Assembly (NCBI RefSeq): GCF_000181515.1
Contig: NZ_ABCG01000002.1
Span: 248,001-312,000 of the forward strand
Origin: Erythrobacter sp. SD-21
GTDB taxonomy: Bacteria; Pseudomonadota; Alphaproteobacteria; Sphingomonadales; Sphingomonadaceae
Direction of reading: 5' to 3'
Length of the DNA: 64,000 bases
The notes beneath the pieces are model-generated. The model saw only the letters and a list, made by a program, of their open reading frames with translations, had not been told where the DNA came from and searched no databases. The first letter of the stretch is position 1; every line of letters starts with the position of its first letter. Positions 32,799 through 41,234 of this stretch are shown in pieces. The position numbers and the translations under genes were made by a program.

Positions 32799-34172
32799 CT
32801 ACATTTCGCGCGCGCTGTCCTGGTTCACCCGAGCGAACACGCTTGCGCGCAGTTCCTGCCACTTCACGGCCGCCCAAAGCACCAGCGCACTAAAGCCCAG
32901 CAGAGCAAGGCCGCTTGCACCGAACCCCTCGAACACGTCGCCCAGCGTCCAGGCGAGGAAGGGCAGACCGACGATGAGCCCCGCGCGCCGGTTCACCGTG
33001 AGAGCGAACATCGCGATACCGAGGAAAATCACTAACGCGCCGGCCAGAGCGAACTCGCCGTTGGCTGCCAAGTGGAAGAGGTTCGGGACCAGTAGCAGGC
33101 TGCCGAGCATGTGGAGCCAGAAGGCCGTGTCAGAGCCTTGCGTGCGCCGTTCGCGGTCCGACAGGTCGAGCCAGACACCCACCGCCGCAGCGCAGGCCCC
33201 GGCCAGCAACAGGCGGATGCGGATGCCGGTCTCGGTCGGTTCGGGAAGCGCGCTCGCCGGATCGGCGCCCGCCAGATAGTCGATAAAAGACAAGGGCAGC
33301 AGCGATCCCGCCGCCATCGCCAGCGCATAGGGCACGCGGTGCCGCCAGGCGAACAGCACGTTGAGCAGCGCCGCGACGCAGCAGGCGATGATCGTTCCCG
33401 AGGGGTCGATCCCGTCGCGGAAACCGGACATATCGCGGCCTTCGGGATTGATGGCGAGATAGCCGAGCAGCACGCCGGCGGTGAAGGCAACGGTCGCGAA
33501 TTGTCCGGCCAGCACGATGGCGGGGAAGGCCATGCGGCGGATACGCACGAAGAACTCGGCCACCGCCCAGACGACCACGCCGGGAATGAGCAGCGCGGCG
33601 AGCGACTTGGGCAGCCAGTCGGCGGCGGAACCTCCCTCCACGATGATGCCAGAGCTGTAGAGCCAGACACCGGCAAGGATCCATGCGCCGAAGCAGACGG
33701 GCAGCGTGCCCATTACCACGAAGATGTCGTTGAAGCCGGATACGAGCCGCACCGGCTCTTCTTCCGCCGGCGTTTCCTCTGCCACCGGCTTGGGCGGCGG
33801 TACGACTGCCCCGGCGCTGGGCAGCTTCTCCTTCAGCAAGGCGGGCACCAGCACCAGCGCAGCACGCCGCAGCGGCGACCATAGCGCGGCCAGCGCAAGG
33901 ATGCCGAAGCCCAGCGTCAGGCTGACTGCGATCAGCCGCGTTTCGATTGCCAATCCCTCGCCCAGCGAGGCCCGCGCGAAGGCGACAAAACCAAGGCTGG
34001 ACGCGAGCAGCGGACGACGGTCGATCACCAGCGCGACCAGCGGCGCTGCGCCGCGATATCCATTGTGCTGTCCATCGACCCCGTACCCCTCGATTGCGAG
34101 CAGAGTGTCGCGAGATTGCCTTGCGAAAACCCTACCCTTGCAAGAGCTTCCACACCGCTCCTGCCGCCGCAC
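32799..34172 (-). CDS. Polytopic membrane protein, start uncertain
   Basis: About 410-457 residues with roughly ten membrane segments, for example FNDIFVVMGTLPVCFGAWIL and LAGALVIFLGIAMFALTV. I do not recognise the function. The listed start overlaps the preceding permease gene by 41 bases. The first 45 residues are polar and unlike a membrane protein; real similarity seems to begin at GAAPLVALVIDRRPLLASS. The first later in-frame start is a GTG at 34028, which removes part of the first segment. An ATG at 34075 with a purine-rich leader is out of frame by two bases, hinting at a small 5' frameshift. It is last in the thrS-led gene string. Confidence 0.65.
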   Translation of the reverse strand: MRRQERCGSSCKGRVFARQSRDTLLAIEGYGVDGQHNGYRGAAPLVALVIDRRPLLASSLGFVAFARASLGEGLAIETRLIAVSLTLGFGILALAALWSPLRRAALVLVPALLKEKLPSAGAVVPPPKPVAEETPAEEEPVRLVSGFNDIFVVMGTLPVCFGAWILAGVWLYSSGIIVEGGSAADWLPKSLAALLIPGVVVWAVAEFFVRIRRMAFPAIVLAGQFATVAFTAGVLLGYLAINPEGRDMSGFRDGIDPSGTIIACCVAALLNVLFAWRHRVPYALAMAAGSLLPLSFIDYLAGADPASALPEPTETGIRIRLLLAGACAAAVGVWLDLSDRERRTQGSDTAFWLHMLGSLLLVPNLFHLAANGEFALAGALVIFLGIAMFALTVNRRAGLIVGLPFLAWTLGDVFEGFGASGLALLGFSALVLWAAVKWQELRASVFARVNQDSAREM

Positions 34173-34872
34173 CGCCCAGAACCAGCGCCACGCTGGCCTG
34201 CCATTGGCGCGCGCTTACCTTGCCGAAGGCGGCGTGGCCGAAAAGGTCGCCCACCAGCACGGCGGGGAAGAGCAATAGCGCGAGCAGGACTTCGCGCATT
34301 CCGCCCACGCCGAGCGCCACGAAGAGCACCGCGCTGAGCGGGGTCAGGGCGAGGAAGATTGCCATCATCGAGGCACGCGCCACCTGCGGCTCCAGCCGGC
34401 CGCGCAGGTAGAACGGCGCCATGCCCGGCCCCGGCATGCCGGAAAAGCCCCCGAAGAAGCCGGTGAAGAAGCCCGAAAAACCCATCGCGGGCTGGCGCGG
34501 CATGGCGACCTTGCCCAGCGGCACGACCACCAGCACAAAGGCACCAAGCGATACCAGAGCGATCAGCAGCCGCGCCCAATCGGCGCTGAGCGTCACCAGC
34601 GCCCAAAGGCCGAGCGGCATGCAGGCAATCGCCAGCAGCAGGATCGGAATCGCCGACCCGTCCGCCTCGCGGCGAATGCGGCCGATGTCGGTCAGGCCGA
34701 TGAGGAAGAGCGAGATATTTCCGACCAGCACCGCGTCTTTGGGCGCGATGGTCAGCGCGAGTACGGGGACGATCACGACCGAGAGGCCGAAGCCCGCCAA
34801 CCCGCGCACGAAGCCAGCTGCAAGCGCGGTGAGGAGCGCGATGCCGATCGCCTCGTAGGTCAACCCCAGCAT
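34132..34872 (-). CDS. TauE/SafE family permease (full length)
   Basis: A 246-residue membrane protein of the TauE/SafE (sulfite/organosulfonate exporter, formerly DUF81) family. The two internal repeats are visible: GFVRGLAGFGLSVVIVPVLA near the start and GFFGGFSGMPGPGMAPFYLR after the middle. Eight hydrophobic segments are predicted. Export of sulfite or sulfonates is family inference, and other anions are possible. The ATG follows the stop of the preceding paralogue with no gap, so the two are a tandem pair and may form a heteromer. Confidence 0.87.
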   Translation of the reverse strand: MLGLTYEAIGIALLTALAAGFVRGLAGFGLSVVIVPVLALTIAPKDAVLVGNISLFLIGLTDIGRIRREADGSAIPILLLAIACMPLGLWALVTLSADWARLLIALVSLGAFVLVVVPLGKVAMPRQPAMGFSGFFTGFFGGFSGMPGPGMAPFYLRGRLEPQVARASMMAIFLALTPLSAVLFVALGVGGMREVLLALLLFPAVLVGDLFGHAAFGKVSARQWQASVALVLGGAAAGAVWKLLQG

Positions 34873-35529
34873 CTAGCCGAACGCCTTCCACAGCGCCGCG
34901 AGTGCCGCGCCGCCGAGCACCGCGCCGACCCAGATCCGCCAAGTCCGATCCTCGATGCTTCCCGAAGCCCTGTTCCCCAGCCAGTTCCCGAAGAGCACGG
35001 CGGGAAAGAGCAGGAGCGCCAGCAAGGCCAGCCTCCAGTCGAGCACGCCCAGCGCCGTTCCGCTGGCAAGGCCCACGCTGGAGGCGCAGGTAAAGATCAG
35101 CAGCATCGAGGCCTTGGCCATCTCGCGCGGGATATCGCGCCCGACATAATAGGGCACGACCGGCGGGCCGGGCATTCCGGCATATCCGGTCATCAGGCCC
35201 GAAAGCACGCCAACCCCGCCGGTGGTTGCCGGGTGATGCTCGAGAGCCTCGCGGCGCGGCAGGAGGATGGCGAGGAAGGCCGACAGGGCGATGATGGCCC
35301 AGGCCGATTTCTCGGCTCCGCGCAGCAGGCGGCGGATTTCGGACAGGCCGATGAAGACCGAGAGGAAGTTCGTTAGCAAGACCGCGTCGACGGGCGACAG
35401 GGCCAGCGCCAATACCGGCACGATGAGAATGGCCATGCCGAACCCCGTCAGCCCGCGCACGAAGGCCGAACCGAAGGCGGCTAGCAATGCAGCGGCGACC
35501 TGCACAAGCGAGTATTCCAGACCCATCAT
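34873..35529 (-). CDS. TauE/SafE family permease, internally shortened
   Basis: A 218-residue paralogue of the next gene. Shared motifs are SAFVRGLTGFGMAILIVPVL and GYAGMPGPPVVPYY. Between EIRRLLRGAEKSAWAIIAL and ATTGGVGVLSG the protein lacks roughly 28 residues that the neighbour has, which corresponds to a membrane hairpin, so topology may differ. The frame is intact. The start is ATGATG overlapping the metallophosphoesterase stop (ATG at 35529, or 35526). It may be a subunit of a mixed transporter with the neighbour or a decaying copy. Confidence 0.82.
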   Translation of the reverse strand: MMGLEYSLVQVAAALLAAFGSAFVRGLTGFGMAILIVPVLALALSPVDAVLLTNFLSVFIGLSEIRRLLRGAEKSAWAIIALSAFLAILLPRREALEHHPATTGGVGVLSGLMTGYAGMPGPPVVPYYVGRDIPREMAKASMLLIFTCASSVGLASGTALGVLDWRLALLALLLFPAVLFGNWLGNRASGSIEDRTWRIWVGAVLGGAALAALWKAFG

Positions 35530-36362
35530 CGGGGCGGACCCAACGTCACCAGCCACACATCGGGCGGCGTGCCGTAGCGCAGCGGCAGGATGCTGGTGCC
35601 GAGCCCTGCCCCCACAAACACCGTCTGCCCGCCATCGCGTATCATGCCGCAGGCGAAGCGGTCGCCATAGCTCGAGAGCGTCGAAATAGGGCCGATAACG
35701 GGCAGGCTGATTTGCCCGCAATGTGTGTGACCGGCGAAGACTGCCGAAACTACGCGCGGGAGGTCGGGCACGATGTCGGGCGTGTGGCTGACCACAACGA
35801 CCGGCCCCTCGCCGAGCGCGTCGAGCGCGGCGAAGGTCGCGGGCACATCGTCATGGCCGGTGTAGTCGTCATCGACTGCGCCGATAAGCAGGGGTCCCCG
35901 CTTCACCGCCTCGTTTCTCAGGACCGTGATGCCGTGCCCCTCCAGCGCGGTGACCATCGCGTCCAGATCGACCCAGTGGACGTGATTGCCGGGGGCGACC
36001 ACCATGCCCAAACGCGCTTCGAAAGTTGCGAAGGGTGCGGCGACTTCTTCCTCGGTATAGAGCTTCGTCGCGGTGCGTTTCTCGCTGATGAGGTCGCCCG
36101 CGACGAGTATGAGGTCGGGCGAAAGCGCGTTCAATTGCTCCGCTATACGCTCCACCCGTGAAGGCGGCATGTCGGGCCCTGCCACATGCACATCCGACAG
36201 GGCGAGCACCTTGAGCGGTCTTTCGCCCTCCGGCCAGCCAGCCACCGGCACAGAAGCCTCGCGCACGATCGGGTCTGCGCGTGCGTTGGAATAGCCGAGC
36301 GCGAGGACGAGCAGGCCAGCCAGCACGGCGACCAGCGCCGCAAGTCCCAATCGCCGGAGCAC
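35526..36362 (-). CDS. Metallophosphoesterase (YkuE/PaeI-like)
   Basis: A 278-residue calcineurin-like phosphoesterase with an N-terminal hydrophobic anchor or signal (residues 1-25) that places it outside the membrane. Metal-binding motifs in order are LALSDVHVAGP, LVAGDLISE, APGNHVHWVD, VSHTPDIV and AGHTHCGQISLP. The third motif reads GNHV instead of the usual GNHD. Similar exported proteins act on UDP-sugar lipids or phospholipids; the target here is unknown. It begins six bases after thrS ends and overlaps the TauE-like gene, so it is probably co-transcribed with thrS. Confidence 0.88.
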   Translation of the reverse strand: MLRRLGLAALVAVLAGLLVLALGYSNARADPIVREASVPVAGWPEGERPLKVLALSDVHVAGPDMPPSRVERIAEQLNALSPDLILVAGDLISEKRTATKLYTEEEVAAPFATFEARLGMVVAPGNHVHWVDLDAMVTALEGHGITVLRNEAVKRGPLLIGAVDDDYTGHDDVPATFAALDALGEGPVVVVSHTPDIVPDLPRVVSAVFAGHTHCGQISLPVIGPISTLSSYGDRFACGMIRDGGQTVFVGAGLGTSILPLRYGTPPDVWLVTLGPPR

Positions 36363-36368
36363 GGAAGA

Positions 36369-38384
36369 CTAGTCCCGCAAATCCGGCGGGGTCGCTTCGG
36401 CCTTCAGCATCGCGATGGCTTCCTCGAGCGGCATAACCTTCTGGTGTTGCTGGCCGAGTGTGCGGACGGCGACGGTGCCTTCCTCGGCCTCGCGATTGCC
36501 GACTACCAACAGGTGCGGGACCTTCGCGTGGCTGTGCTCGCGCACCTTGTAGTTGATCTTCTCGTTACGAAGGTCGCTCGCCACGCGGATCCCGGCGGCT
36601 TCGAGCTTGGCGACCGCTTCCTTCGCATAGTCATCGGCATCCGAGACGATGGTCGCAACCACCGCCTGCGTCGGGGCGAGCCACACGGGCATGCGGCCGG
36701 CGTAGTGCTCGATGAGGATGCCAATAAAGCGTTCGTAGCTGCCGAAGATCGCACGGTGCAGCATGACCGGGCGGTGCTTCTCGCCATCCTCACCGACATA
36801 GCTCGCATCGAGGCGCTCGGGCAGAACGCGGTCGCCCTGGATCGTGCCGACCTGCCAGGTGCGGCCAATTGCATCGGTGAGGTGCCACTCGAGCTTGGGC
36901 GCATAAAAAGCGCCTTCGCCGGGCAGTTCTTCCCAGCCGAACTCCTCGTTCATCATGCCGGCTTCTTCGACCGCATCGCGCAATTCCTGCTCGGCCTTGT
37001 CCCAGTCCGCATCCGAGCCGAGCCGCTTTTCGGGGCGCAGCGCGAGCTTGATCGCGAAGGTGAAGCCGAAGTCCTTGTAGACGCTTTCGGCCAGCTTGCA
37101 GAAGGCGCGGACCTCTTCGACCACCTGGCTTTCGCTGCAAAAGATATGCGCGTCGTCCTGCGTGAACTGGCGCACGCGCATGAGGCCATGGAGCGCGCCA
37201 TGCGGTTCGTTGCGGTGGCAGCAGCCCATCTCGCCGAGGCGGATGGGGAGGTCGCGATAGGAGGTGATCCCCTGCTTGAAGACCAACACGTGGGCCGGGC
37301 AGTTCATCGGCTTGATCGCCATCCAGTCGGCATCGTCCGCCACCTTGGGATGCGCCGAAGCCGCGCCGCTATCGTCCACATCGGGCACGATGTCGGGGAC
37401 CGCGAACATGTTCTCGGCATATTTGCCCCAGTGCCCCGAAGCGGTCCACTGGCGCACGTCCATCAGCTGCGGCGTCTTGATCTCGCGGTAGCCCGCGCCG
37501 TCCATCTTGCGGCGCATATAAGCTTCGAGTTCGCGCCAGATGCGATAGCCGTTGGGATGCCAGAAGACGCTGCCATGCGCCTCTTCCTGCAGGTGGAAGA
37601 GATCCATTTCGCGGCCCAGCTTGCGGTGGTCGCGCTTGGCGGCTTCTTCCAGCCGCGTGAGGTGGGCGTTGAGCTGCTTCTTGTTGAGCCAGCCCGTGCC
37701 GTAGATGCGCGTCAATTGTGCGTTCTTCTGGTCGCCGCGCCAATAGGCCCCGGCGACGCGCATCAGCTTGAAGGCCTGCGGGTCGAGCTTGCCGGTCGAG
37801 GCAAGGTGCGGACCGCGGCACATGTCGAGCCAGTCTTCACCCGACCAGTAGACCGTGAGCTCTTCGTCCTCGGGCAGTTCCTTGGCCCATTCGGCCTTGA
37901 AGACCTCGCCCTCGGCCTCCCACTTGTCGATCAGCTGCTGGCGGCTCCAGACTTCGCGGCGCAGCGGCTTGTCGGCCTTAATGATGCGGCGCATTTCCTC
38001 CTCGATAGCGGGGAGGTCGTCCATCGAGAACGGCTCGCGCGTGTCGGATGCCTTCACGTCGTAATAGAAGCCGTCGTCCGTCGCCGGGCCGAAGGTAATC
38101 TGCGTGCCGGGGAAGAGCGACTGGACGGCCTCGGCCAGCACATGGGCGAAATCGTGGCGCGCGAGTTCGAGCGCGTCTTTTTCGTCGCGGCCCGTCACCA
38201 GCGCGAGCTCGGCATCGCCTTCGAAGGGGCGGTTGATATCGCGCAATTCGCCGTCCACGCGCGCAGCAATGGCGGCCTTGGCAAGGCCCGGGCCGATCGC
38301 GGCGGCGACATCGGCGGGCGTGCTGCCGGGTTCCATTTCGCGCACCGAACCATCGGGCAGGCTGATCTTGAGAAGTTCCGTCAT
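36369..38384 (-). CDS. thrS: Threonyl-tRNA synthetase
   Basis: A 671-residue class II synthetase charging tRNA-Thr. It has the TGS domain (residues 1-60) and the editing domain with [12 protein letters not shown] and [11 protein letters not shown], zinc ligands for mis-serylated tRNA. The catalytic core has [36 protein letters not shown] and FTQDDAHIF. The C-terminal anticodon-binding domain is also present. Lengths are standard. The 123 bases before the ATG follow a threonine-codon leader peptide and hairpin set, so expression is probably controlled by threonyl-tRNA supply through attenuation. Four genes follow on the same strand with minimal spacing. Confidence 0.97.
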   Translation of the reverse strand: MTELLKISLPDGSVREMEPGSTPADVAAAIGPGLAKAAIAARVDGELRDINRPFEGDAELALVTGRDEKDALELARHDFAHVLAEAVQSLFPGTQITFGPATDDGFYYDVKASDTREPFSMDDLPAIEEEMRRIIKADKPLRREVWSRQQLIDKWEAEGEVFKAEWAKELPEDEELTVYWSGEDWLDMCRGPHLASTGKLDPQAFKLMRVAGAYWRGDQKNAQLTRIYGTGWLNKKQLNAHLTRLEEAAKRDHRKLGREMDLFHLQEEAHGSVFWHPNGYRIWRELEAYMRRKMDGAGYREIKTPQLMDVRQWTASGHWGKYAENMFAVPDIVPDVDDSGAASAHPKVADDADWMAIKPMNCPAHVLVFKQGITSYRDLPIRLGEMGCCHRNEPHGALHGLMRVRQFTQDDAHIFCSESQVVEEVRAFCKLAESVYKDFGFTFAIKLALRPEKRLGSDADWDKAEQELRDAVEEAGMMNEEFGWEELPGEGAFYAPKLEWHLTDAIGRTWQVGTIQGDRVLPERLDASYVGEDGEKHRPVMLHRAIFGSYERFIGILIEHYAGRMPVWLAPTQAVVATIVSDADDYAKEAVAKLEAAGIRVASDLRNEKINYKVREHSHAKVPHLLVVGNREAEEGTVAVRTLGQQHQKVMPLEEAIAMLKAEATPPDLRD

Positions 38385-38477
38385 CGTCTCATCCGTTTCG
38401 TTGCGAGGCCCATGGCACAGCTAGCCACGCGCTTGAAGCGGCGTTTGGGAGAATTTCGATTTCGGGAGGAAACGCCT

Positions 38478-38545
38478 GCCACCCGAAACCGGGTGGCGGT
38501 GCGTCGCTTAGGTCGCGCGCATCCGCCCCCGGAGAGCCGGGGTGG
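38478..38545 (-). promoter_or_regulatory. Candidate transcription attenuator of thrS (segments 1-4)
   Basis: Minus-strand segments in order: 1, CCACCCCGG (38545-38537); 2, CCGGGGGCGG (38532-38523); 3, CCGCCACCCGG (38499-38489); 4, CGGGTGGC (38485-38478). Segments 1:2 pair over six bases around CUCU, 2:3 over ten bases with one bulged A, and 3:4 over eight bases around GUUU. Segment 1 overlaps the Thr codons and the leader stop lies between 2 and 3. Stalling at Thr codons would free 2 to pair with 3 and prevent 3:4. A weakness is the poor U run after 3:4 (AGGCGUUUCC). Confidence 0.7.
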
Positions 38546-38579
38546 TAGTAGTCGTAGTCGTGATGCACGCTTGCGTCAT
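38508..38579 (-). CDS. Threonine-rich leader peptide upstream of thrS
   Basis: A 23-codon frame starting with ATG at 38579 and ending in TAA at 38508. It begins MTQACI, then has seven consecutive threonine codons (ACG ACT ACG ACT ACT ACC ACC, 38561-38541), and ends PALRGRMRAT. Mixed codons show this is not a simple DNA repeat. Position, codon content and the overlapping hairpins fit a regulatory leader peptide sensing charged tRNA-Thr. It starts 26 bases after the phoD stop. GGTGAG just upstream is a weak ribosome site; leaderless start is possible. Confidence 0.75.
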   Translation of the reverse strand: MTQACITTTTTTTPALRGRMRAT

Positions 38580-38586
38580 GCTCACC

Positions 38587-38615
38587 CGAATATGACGTCG
38601 CAGTCCTAAGTGCAA
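38587..38615 (-). promoter_or_regulatory. Candidate promoter of the thrS leader RNA
   Basis: TTGCAC (38615-38610), 17 bases, TATTCG (38592-38587), then seven bases to the leader-peptide ATG. It overlaps the phoD stop codon. The predicted transcription start falls at or within two bases of the ATG, as in leaderless attenuator peptides such as rhizobial trpL. Inferred from sequence only. Confidence 0.45.
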
Positions 38616-40282
38616 GGCTCGGAGAGTTCGCGCGCGTCGAGCGCGGCGGTTACGCGGTGCGGGGGATTGATCGCGTCATTGCGGCTGCGCACGTCGTGCA
38701 TGAAATGGTAGTCGCAATGGACGACGCCCGGCGTAAGCTCGATTACCATGTAGCCGCGCTTGGAAGCGTTCATCCATTTCAGTTCCGGATTGCATGCAAT
38801 GAGCGCACCCGCGACCGCTTCGGGCGGGAGTTGCGGCAAGTATCCTTCCAGGCCCGGCGACGTGACCGAGTGCCCTCCGAATTCAACCCCGACCTTCGCG
38901 CCTTCGTGCGCAAGGTCGAAGGCCCAGGCATTATGCGTGTCGCCGGCAAGGCTGATGAGGCTGGCATCGGCAGCCAGCGCCGCTTCGAACAGCCGTGTGC
39001 GGGCCGCGGGATAACCGTCCCATGCGTCCATGTTGAGCGGCAGCTCCGCCCGGCTCGCCAGTGCGCCCGCGACGACGCGTTCGCGGATGTAGCTCGGGGT
39101 GCTGTCAGGCAGCGTGTCGGTGATTGAGGTGGCCGAGGCGAGCTTGCCCATGAGCACCTGCTGCACCAGCACCTGCCACTTCGTGCCACTCGACTTCGAG
39201 CGCTTCAGGCCATCGGCAAGCCATGCCTGCTGCCGCATTCCCAGCACCTCGCGCGATGGGTCTAGATATTCGCCGTGGCGAAAGGCTTCGAGCCGCGCAA
39301 TGGCTTCTTCGGGAGGCAGATTGCTGCGCAGCAAAATGTTGTAGTCAAACTGTTTCGAGCGCGCGGAAAGACGCGTCTCGAGGCGGAACAATGTTGCAAG
39401 ATCGCCGACTTGGTATTCGACCCAGGGCTCATCGGAAACGGGCATCCATTCGCGATAGGCTTTGATCGCTGCGGCCTTGCGGACGGACCATGGTCCTTCG
39501 GTTTCGGGCTGGTGGTTCTGCGCGCCGCCTTCCCAGCTGTCGTTGGTACTCTCGTGATCGTCCCAGCCGGCAATCATCGGGTAGAGCTGGTGGATGCGGC
39601 GAAGGTCCGGGTCGCTGCGGTATTGCGCATAGCGCGCGCGGTAATCGGTGAGCGCGACGGTCTCGGATTGCGGGTCGAGCGGGGCGCGGCCAGGGATCGT
39701 CTGCCGCTCGCCCGGATACGTGCCTTGCGGGTATTCGTAGAGGTAGTCGCCCAGATGCAGCACGCAGTCGAACTGGTTGGTTTCGGCGGCGTGGGCATAG
39801 GCGTTGAACCAGCCGAAGCCCAGGTTCGAACAGGAGAAGACCGCCATTTTCCAGCGCGAGACATTTTCGCGCGGGAGCGTGCGCGTGCGGCCGAGATCGG
39901 AGGTCGATCCATCGGGCGCGATGAAGCGGAAGTAATACCACTGCCCCGGCGCGAGGCCCTCGGCCCATGACTTGCAGCACCAGTCGTTGTCGGGCGTGGC
40001 GGTCACCTCGCCTTCGGCCACCACCCGGCGGTTGGCGTCGGCACTGAGCACCTGCCAGGTGAGCGTCATGTCCTGCGCGGCCCTGTAGCGCGTCCACAAG
40101 AGCACCCGCTCGTGCCCCGGCTCGCCGCTCGCCACACCTTGCGTGAAGCTCGCCGCTCTGGACTCGATCTGCGCGGCCAGCGGCGCGGCGAAAAGGCCGC
40201 CGCCAAGCAGACCGCCTTTCAGCAGGCTCCGGCGATCGAGGGCGGGCAGGCGCGGGGACGCGGGCGGTTCGGTTGCGGACAT
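38606..40282 (-). CDS. phoD: PhoD-family alkaline phosphatase, Tat-exported
   Basis: A 558-residue phosphatase/phosphodiesterase. The N-terminus has a twin-arginine signal (DRRSLLKGGLLGGGLFAAPL). The N-terminal Ig-like domain (FTQGVASGEPGHERVLLWTR) and the metallophosphatase domain (HLGDYLYEYPQG, MIAGWDDHESTNDSW, SLAGDTHNAW, VEFGGHSVTSPG) are complete, with Fe/Ca-binding Asp and Cys (AVFSCSNL). It releases phosphate from organic esters outside the cytoplasm. The ATG at 40282 has AGGAG 11 bases ahead; an earlier in-frame ATG adds nine residues. No clear pho box is seen in the 164 bases upstream. Confidence 0.93.
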   Translation of the reverse strand: MSATEPPASPRLPALDRRSLLKGGLLGGGLFAAPLAAQIESRAASFTQGVASGEPGHERVLLWTRYRAAQDMTLTWQVLSADANRRVVAEGEVTATPDNDWCCKSWAEGLAPGQWYYFRFIAPDGSTSDLGRTRTLPRENVSRWKMAVFSCSNLGFGWFNAYAHAAETNQFDCVLHLGDYLYEYPQGTYPGERQTIPGRAPLDPQSETVALTDYRARYAQYRSDPDLRRIHQLYPMIAGWDDHESTNDSWEGGAQNHQPETEGPWSVRKAAAIKAYREWMPVSDEPWVEYQVGDLATLFRLETRLSARSKQFDYNILLRSNLPPEEAIARLEAFRHGEYLDPSREVLGMRQQAWLADGLKRSKSSGTKWQVLVQQVLMGKLASATSITDTLPDSTPSYIRERVVAGALASRAELPLNMDAWDGYPAARTRLFEAALAADASLISLAGDTHNAWAFDLAHEGAKVGVEFGGHSVTSPGLEGYLPQLPPEAVAGALIACNPELKWMNASKRGYMVIELTPGVVHCDYHFMHDVRSRNDAINPPHRVTAALDARELSEPCT

Positions 40283-40446
40283 GATGTGCGGTTCTCCTCT
40301 TGCCCGCATGCCTGCGCCCGATGGCAGTCCCGTGACAAGCCCGGAATGCGATGCATGACAAGCACCATCTCCGTTTTGGAAAGCAACCTTGACATCTTCA
40401 TCGAATTATGACAAACACCCTTTACATCAAGAAAAGGACACTTGCC

Positions 40447-40632
40447 ATGACCCAGACTCAGAAAGCCCTTCTCCTCGCCGCCGCCATGATCGGCATCGCG
40501 CTCCTTGCCGTTTACGAGATCGTGCCCGAAGAGGTGGCGCAATATTCGCCCTTTCTCCTTCTCGCCCTGTTCCCCGGCGCTTGGTTGCGTGATCGCAAGT
40601 CCTGTAATTTACTGAAGCGGGGCGCAGCATGA
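40447..40632 (+). CDS. Small two-segment membrane protein, unknown
   Basis: A 61-residue protein with two short hydrophobic segments (LLLAAAMIGIALLAVYEIV and FLLLALFPGAWL) separated by PEEVAQYS and a basic tail. AAGGA precedes the ATG at 40447; an upstream ATG at 40408 is less likely. It overlaps the next membrane protein gene by four bases, and the next overlaps an HTH regulator, so the three appear to be a cassette. Function unknown. Confidence 0.6.
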   Translation: MTQTQKALLLAAAMIGIALLAVYEIVPEEVAQYSPFLLLALFPGAWLRDRKSCNLLKRGAA

Positions 40633-41234
40633 GCGCGCAGGACCGTTCCGCCTTTCGCCAATCGGTGCCGCTCTGGGCCGGCCTGACCTTCGCCAGTTTC
40701 GGCATGGTCATGGGGCTCGCCCTGTCGGACGCGATCAACGCCACGACGACTCTCATCCTGATGATCGTGCCCGCCGCGCTGTTCTTCCAGACCATGCGCG
40801 CCGCCAGCCGCAAGGGACCGTGCAGCGGACGCGGCGAAGCGCAGCGGCTCTATATCAAGCGGGTCGCTATCTTTTCCTCGCTCTACCTCGTGGTGATCGC
40901 GCTGCAGGTCAGCTTGCTTGATGGAGAGGACCGCTCGCTCGCCGTGCGCGCCGGCCTCTCGGTCCTTCCGGGCCTCGCCATCTGCGGCGTGTTCTGGGCC
41001 ATCGGGCGCCTCATCCTCGACGAGAAGGACGAATTCCTGCGCATGCTGATCGTGCGCCAGACGCTGATCGCAACCGGCTTTGCCCTGGGCTTCGCAACCA
41101 TCTGGGGCTTCCTCGAGACGGGCGAGGTTGTGCCGCATATCCCGGCCTACTGGTTCGCGGTCGCCTTCTTCGGTGGGCAGTTCATCGGCGCGATTTCGAA
41201 CCGCCTTACCCACGGCACATGGGGCTCGCTGTGA
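40629..41234 (+). CDS. Four-to-five-segment membrane protein, unknown
   Basis: A 201-residue membrane protein (segments near residues 14-34, 40-56, 80-98, 108-126, 140-160 and 172-190). A conserved-looking cytoplasmic stretch, RLILDEKDEFLRMLIVRQTL, links the last segments; this kind of DEKDE-R-L motif occurs in small membrane proteins encoded next to short XRE regulators. I do not know the function. It starts by overlapping the 61-residue gene and ends overlapping the regulator start (GTGA), suggesting strict co-expression. Confidence 0.7.
   Translation: MSAQDRSAFRQSVPLWAGLTFASFGMVMGLALSDAINATTTLILMIVPAALFFQTMRAASRKGPCSGRGEAQRLYIKRVAIFSSLYLVVIALQVSLLDGEDRSLAVRAGLSVLPGLAICGVFWAIGRLILDEKDEFLRMLIVRQTLIATGFALGFATIWGFLETGEVVPHIPAYWFAVAFFGGQFIGAISNRLTHGTWGSL

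Noticed and set aside
36186-38609. An 807-codon frame antisense to thrS that runs through the leader region
   Set aside because: Composition is that of an antisense shadow; the opposite strand holds thrS and the Thr leader with clear signals.
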